A stretch of DNA of 64,000 nucleotides from Streptococcus mitis (lineage in GTDB: Bacteria > Bacillota > Bacilli > Lactobacillales > Streptococcaceae): the NCBI RefSeq assembly GCF_005144795.1, contig NZ_SWFJ01000001.1:186001-250000 (forward strand), read 5' to 3'. Below are positions 60,737 through 64,000 of the stretch, one piece after another (position 1 is the stretch's first letter; each line of letters begins with the position of its first letter). A program made the translations under genes and the position numbers. The notes below the pieces were generated by a model that was not told where the DNA came from, made no database searches, and saw only the letters and a program-made list of their open reading frames with translations.

Positions 60737-61495
60737 TTACAAACGTTTCCATTTAATAACATATTTTTCACTGACATCAACCAGCTTCATACCGAGAAGG
60801 CTGATAATCGATACCAGAATAATAATAGCAAACATGGTATCATACTGAAACAGTTTCTTGGACTGAATCATGTAAACACCTAGTCCTTCAAAGCCTCCCA
60901 ACCACTCAGATACCACTGTTGTGATAAAGGCGTAGGAGACACTAACCCTCAGACCTGCATAAAAGTAAGGCAGGCTGACTGGGATTTTAAAATGCCAAAG
61001 GATTTGCCAAGGATTGGCCCGCATCAGACTAAACAAGGTCAGCATATCCTTGTCACAATGCCTAAAACCGTCCAAAATGCTGACGATGATAGGAAAGGTT
61101 GTCGTCAAGATAATCAAGACAATCTTAGGGAGAATCCCATAACCTAGCCACAAGACTAGAATAGGAGCTATGGCAATGGTCGGAATGGTCTGGACAACCA
61201 CCATCATAGGGTAAATCAGGTCATTGAGCCAAGTCAAACTGTCCATGAGCACAGCCATGAGACAGGCAATCAAAACTCCCAAAATTAGACCTAGCAAAGC
61301 CACTCTCAAGGTCGCCCAGCTATGGTGCCAGAGAAATTCTCTATCACGCACAAAAGACTGGAGGATTTCAAGAGGTGTCGGCAGGATAAACTTGGGGAGA
61401 AGTTTAAGAAAACCTGCTAACTGCCAGATTGACAAGACTCCTAGAAAGCCCAATAGACTAATGTGTCGTCTCAGTATACTTTTCAAGTTTCTCAT
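60737..61495 (-). CDS. thiX: thiamine precursor ABC permease, ThiX-like
   Basis: A 252-residue inner-membrane permease with six membrane segments and the EAA-type loop (LFSLMRANPWQILWHFKIPVS). I place the start at ATG 61495; the TTG just before is less likely. It overlaps the gene upstream by 38 bases. Confidence 0.86.
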   Translation of the reverse strand: MRNLKSILRRHISLLGFLGVLSIWQLAGFLKLLPKFILPTPLEILQSFVRDREFLWHHSWATLRVALLGLILGVLIACLMAVLMDSLTWLNDLIYPMMVVVQTIPTIAIAPILVLWLGYGILPKIVLIILTTTFPIIVSILDGFRHCDKDMLTLFSLMRANPWQILWHFKIPVSLPYFYAGLRVSVSYAFITTVVSEWLGGFEGLGVYMIQSKKLFQYDTMFAIIILVSIISLLGMKLVDVSEKYVIKWKRL

Positions 61496-61748
61496 CAATA
61501 CTTAAAATCTCTCCTACATTTATTTTGACATTGGCAAAAACATTGTCTGCCTTTTGTCCTACCACTTCAAGCGCTTCTTTGAGAATACGCATAAGCTCAT
61601 CAAACTCCCCTTCCAAGACCGTTTCAAATGGTGTCACCACCATAGTCACTTCTTGAGCTTGCAGATAAGCAATGACCTGATCAATAACAGCAATCCGATC
61701 AATTCCCTGTGATAGGGGTAAAACTTGCAAGGCAATGCTTGCTTTCAT
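61458..61748 (-). CDS. thiamine-binding MTH1187/YkoF-type small protein
   Basis: A 96-residue protein with ATG at 61748 (MKASIALQVLPLSQGI) preceded by GAGGAGG. It belongs to the DUF77/MTH1187 family, tetrameric proteins that bind thiamine or its pyrimidine. It is the first gene after the TPP riboswitch. Confidence 0.86.
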   Translation of the reverse strand: MKASIALQVLPLSQGIDRIAVIDQVIAYLQAQEVTMVVTPFETVLEGEFDELMRILKEALEVVGQKADNVFANVKINVGEILSIDEKLEKYTETTH

Positions 61749-61777
61749 AAGAACCTCCTCTTCTCGTTTTCCTTTGA

Positions 61778-61910
<133 letters not shown>

Positions 61911-61924
61911 TATTATATGGACAT

Positions 61925-61953
61925 ATGATAGCGCAAAATAAAAAAAATGTCAA
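61925..61953 (-). promoter_or_regulatory. promoter of the TPP-controlled operon
   Basis: Minus strand TTGACA (61948-61953), 17 bases, TATCAT (61925-61930), about 15 bases before the aptamer. Confidence 0.8.
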
Positions 61954-61975
61954 GGAAACTGCTTACAGAACAACA

Positions 61976-62009
61976 TGAAAAGAGTTTGAAAACAAGTGCT
62001 TCAAACTCT
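61976..62009 (-). terminator. intrinsic terminator of polA
   Basis: AGAGTTTGAA and TTCAAACTCT form a perfect stem on the minus strand, followed by TTTTC, after the polA stop. Confidence 0.85.
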
Positions 62010-62020
62010 ACATAACTTTT

Positions 62021-64000
62021 TTATTTAGCCTCGTACCAGGTTGCTCCCTCATTCTCATCCGCAATCAGGGGAACACTGAGTTGAATGGCTTCTTCCATGG
62101 TTTGTTTGACCAATTTTTTCATTTCTGCTAGTTCAGATTTAGGAACTTCAAGAACGATTTCATCGTGCACTTGTAACAACATCTTGGTCTGATAACCACC
62201 TTCAACTAGAGCCTTGTCTAGCTGAATCATGGCAATCTTGAGAATATCTGCCGCCGAACCCTGTATAGGAGAGTTGATAGCTGTCCGCTCCGCAAAACCA
62301 CGAATATTGAAGTTGCGCGAATTGATATCTGGCAACTCACGACGACGCTTGAAGAGGGTCTCCACATAACCCTTATCACGCGCCTCACGCACCACTTCAT
62401 CCATGTAGTTTTTAATACCCGGGAAGCGTTCAAAGTAGGTATCAATGTAGGCTTTGGCCTCCTTACGGCTAATGCCCAGATTATTAGACAAACCAAAGTC
62501 TGAAATCCCGTAAACCACTCCAAAGTTAACAGCCTTGGCATTGCGACGGTCATTTGCAGTCACATCCTCAGGACGATCAATGCCAAAGACACGCATGGCT
62601 GTCGAAGTATGGATATCTGCCCCCTCTTGGAAAGCCTTAATCAAGTGCTCATCCTTAGAAATATGCGCCAAAACGCGCAATTCAATCTGTGAATAGTCCG
62701 AGCTGAGCAACACACTATCCTCCCACTCAGGCACAAAAGCCTTACGAATGAGACGGCCTTGCTCCAAACGCACAGGAATATTTTGCAAGTTTGGATCCAC
62801 ACTAGACAGACGCCCAGTCTGGGTCAAATCCTGCACATAGCGAGTATGAATCTTGCCATCAGCCAAAATCCAGTCCTGCAAGCCAATCACATAGGTAGAT
62901 TGAATCTTAGCAATCTGACGGTAGTCGAGAATTTTCTTAACAATCGGCGCAATAGGAGCCAGACGCTCCAAGACATCCACGGCTGTCGAGTATCCAGTCT
63001 TGGTTTTCTTAGTGTATTCTAGAGGTAGCCCCAATTTTTCAAAGAGAAGCACGCCCAACTGCTTAGGCGAGTTAATATTAAACTCCTCACCAGCCAGTTC
63101 GTAAATCTCCTGAGTCAGTTTTTCAATGACAAGCTCATTTTCATCCTGCATCTCAAGCAAGGTCTCTTTCTTGACCGTAATTCCAGCAATTTCCATCTTG
63201 GCAAGGACAAAAGATAGGGGTTGCTCCATATCATAAAGAAGCTCTAATTGCCCATTTTCACTGAGTTTTTTAAGCAAAATAGACTCAGTCTCAACCAAAA
63301 CAGCAAGCTTACTCGCCAAATGTTCCAAGAATTTCTTACGTCCAGGAAGGGCCTTCTTGACTCCCTTACCATAGAAAGTCTCATCATCGACCAAGTAAGT
63401 CTGACCATAAAGACTAGCAATAGTCGCAATTTCATTGTCCTCCACAGTCGAAAGGAGGTATTTAGCCAAACGACTATCAAAAGCAGGCGCCTGTAAATCC
63501 ACACCAAAACGATTCAAGAGAACTTTGGCCTTTTTAAAATCATAAACTCTCAGAGGTGTTTTTTCTAGAAAATCCTTGAAAATAGGCTCTTGCAAAAGGT
63601 TAAGCTTGTCCGTAGCATAGAGCTTATCTCCACAAGACCAGGCAAATCCAACCAAATCATCCGTATGGTAATTCTCACCAAAAAGTTCAAAATGGAAGAT
63701 AGACTCCTCACTCAGCATATCTTGACTGACTTGATCAATGATAGTAAAGTCCAAGCTCTCAGCCACATCAGCTGACGATACATTTAAAGCCTGCTTGAGC
63801 TGTTTGAAGCCCATCTCATCGTAGAATTTCCCGAGATTTTCCACATCTGGACCACTATAGACCAAATCCTCCAAACCAATCTCAATCGGTGCCTGGGTAT
63901 CAATGGTCGCCAGTGTTTTCGACAAAAAGGCCTGTTCCTTATCATTGATGAGATTTTCCTTCATCTTAGAAGCCTTCATCCCATCGATATTTTCATAAAT
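62021..64000 (-). CDS. polA: DNA polymerase I (3' part, runs off the window)
   Basis: The frame is open to the window edge and the N-terminal part (5' nuclease and any start) is missing, so about 660 C-terminal residues are present. The proofreading-like domain comes first, then the polymerase core with motif A LLSSDYSQIELRVLAHIS, motif B RRNAKAVNFGVVYGIS and motif C LLQVHDEIVLEV. It fills gaps after RNA primer removal and in repair. Confidence 0.95.
   Translation of the reverse strand: MYENIDGMKASKMKENLINDKEQAFLSKTLATIDTQAPIEIGLEDLVYSGPDVENLGKFYDEMGFKQLKQALNVSSADVAESLDFTIIDQVSQDMLSEESIFHFELFGENYHTDDLVGFAWSCGDKLYATDKLNLLQEPIFKDFLEKTPLRVYDFKKAKVLLNRFGVDLQAPAFDSRLAKYLLSTVEDNEIATIASLYGQTYLVDDETFYGKGVKKALPGRKKFLEHLASKLAVLVETESILLKKLSENGQLELLYDMEQPLSFVLAKMEIAGITVKKETLLEMQDENELVIEKLTQEIYELAGEEFNINSPKQLGVLLFEKLGLPLEYTKKTKTGYSTAVDVLERLAPIAPIVKKILDYRQIAKIQSTYVIGLQDWILADGKIHTRYVQDLTQTGRLSSVDPNLQNIPVRLEQGRLIRKAFVPEWEDSVLLSSDYSQIELRVLAHISKDEHLIKAFQEGADIHTSTAMRVFGIDRPEDVTANDRRNAKAVNFGVVYGISDFGLSNNLGISRKEAKAYIDTYFERFPGIKNYMDEVVREARDKGYVETLFKRRRELPDINSRNFNIRGFAERTAINSPIQGSAADILKIAMIQLDKALVEGGYQTKMLLQVHDEIVLEVPKSELAEMKKLVKQTMEEAIQLSVPLIADENEGATWYEAK

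Overview
The window is a low-GC Firmicute chromosome segment that reads as a mitis-group Streptococcus (S. mitis, S. oralis or S. pneumoniae type). Supporting evidence is the near-pneumococcal protein sequences (GlpF, GlpO, AdcRCBA, DltXABCD, ClpC/CtsR, RNase J1 with RpoY), a competence-induced bacteriocin locus with a ComX-type promoter, and short intergenic repeats with pneumococcal RUP-like ends. No rRNA, tRNA or CRISPR array was seen.

Layout. 1-5400 (minus): AzlCD amino-acid exporter, a CPBP protease, an Rgg regulator and the tRNA t6A/ribosomal acetylation operon tsaB-rimI-tsaD. 5500-6100 (plus): a cibABC-like two-peptide bacteriocin and immunity operon. 6200-12900: rpoY-rnjA, then mnmG, two NUDIX genes and mnmA. 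13100-14800: an unknown anchored surface protein and a LysM wall hydrolase. 15000-17200: serine dehydratase and a HAD phosphatase. 17300-20100: a CapD/EpsC-like sugar dehydratase and a glycosyltransferase. 20200-24400: an MFS carrier, then a PadR-DUF1700-DUF4097 envelope module and a membrane protein. 24500-26900: a DUF4299 protein, TrhO and an orphan bacteriocin immunity gene.

26900-29200 is a gene-poor, decayed stretch that carries a near-perfect parS site, a cluster of DnaA boxes and two broken small genes. It sits where gene order appears to switch from one side of the pneumococcal origin to the other. 29240-34870 holds the zinc system adcRCBA and a wall-anchored 5'-nucleotidase.

35000-42300 is the envelope acylation region. 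The canonical dltXABCD operon has a second set directly upstream: an MBOAT protein (DltB-like), a DltD-like protein and, in an unannotated overlapping frame, a second DltX-like micropeptide. No second DltA or DltC is present. This partial duplicate is the most interesting system in the window. A decayed IS3-family element separates it from glpKOF.

48400-64000: an Mga-like regulator, hslO-dusB, a lipoprotein, an NAD salvage cluster (NUDIX-pnuC-nadR), ctsR-clpC, a TPP-riboswitch-controlled thiamine (precursor) ABC transporter, and polA running off the right edge. Most genes are on the minus strand; the right end of the window would lie nearer the origin if the inferred inversion is right.
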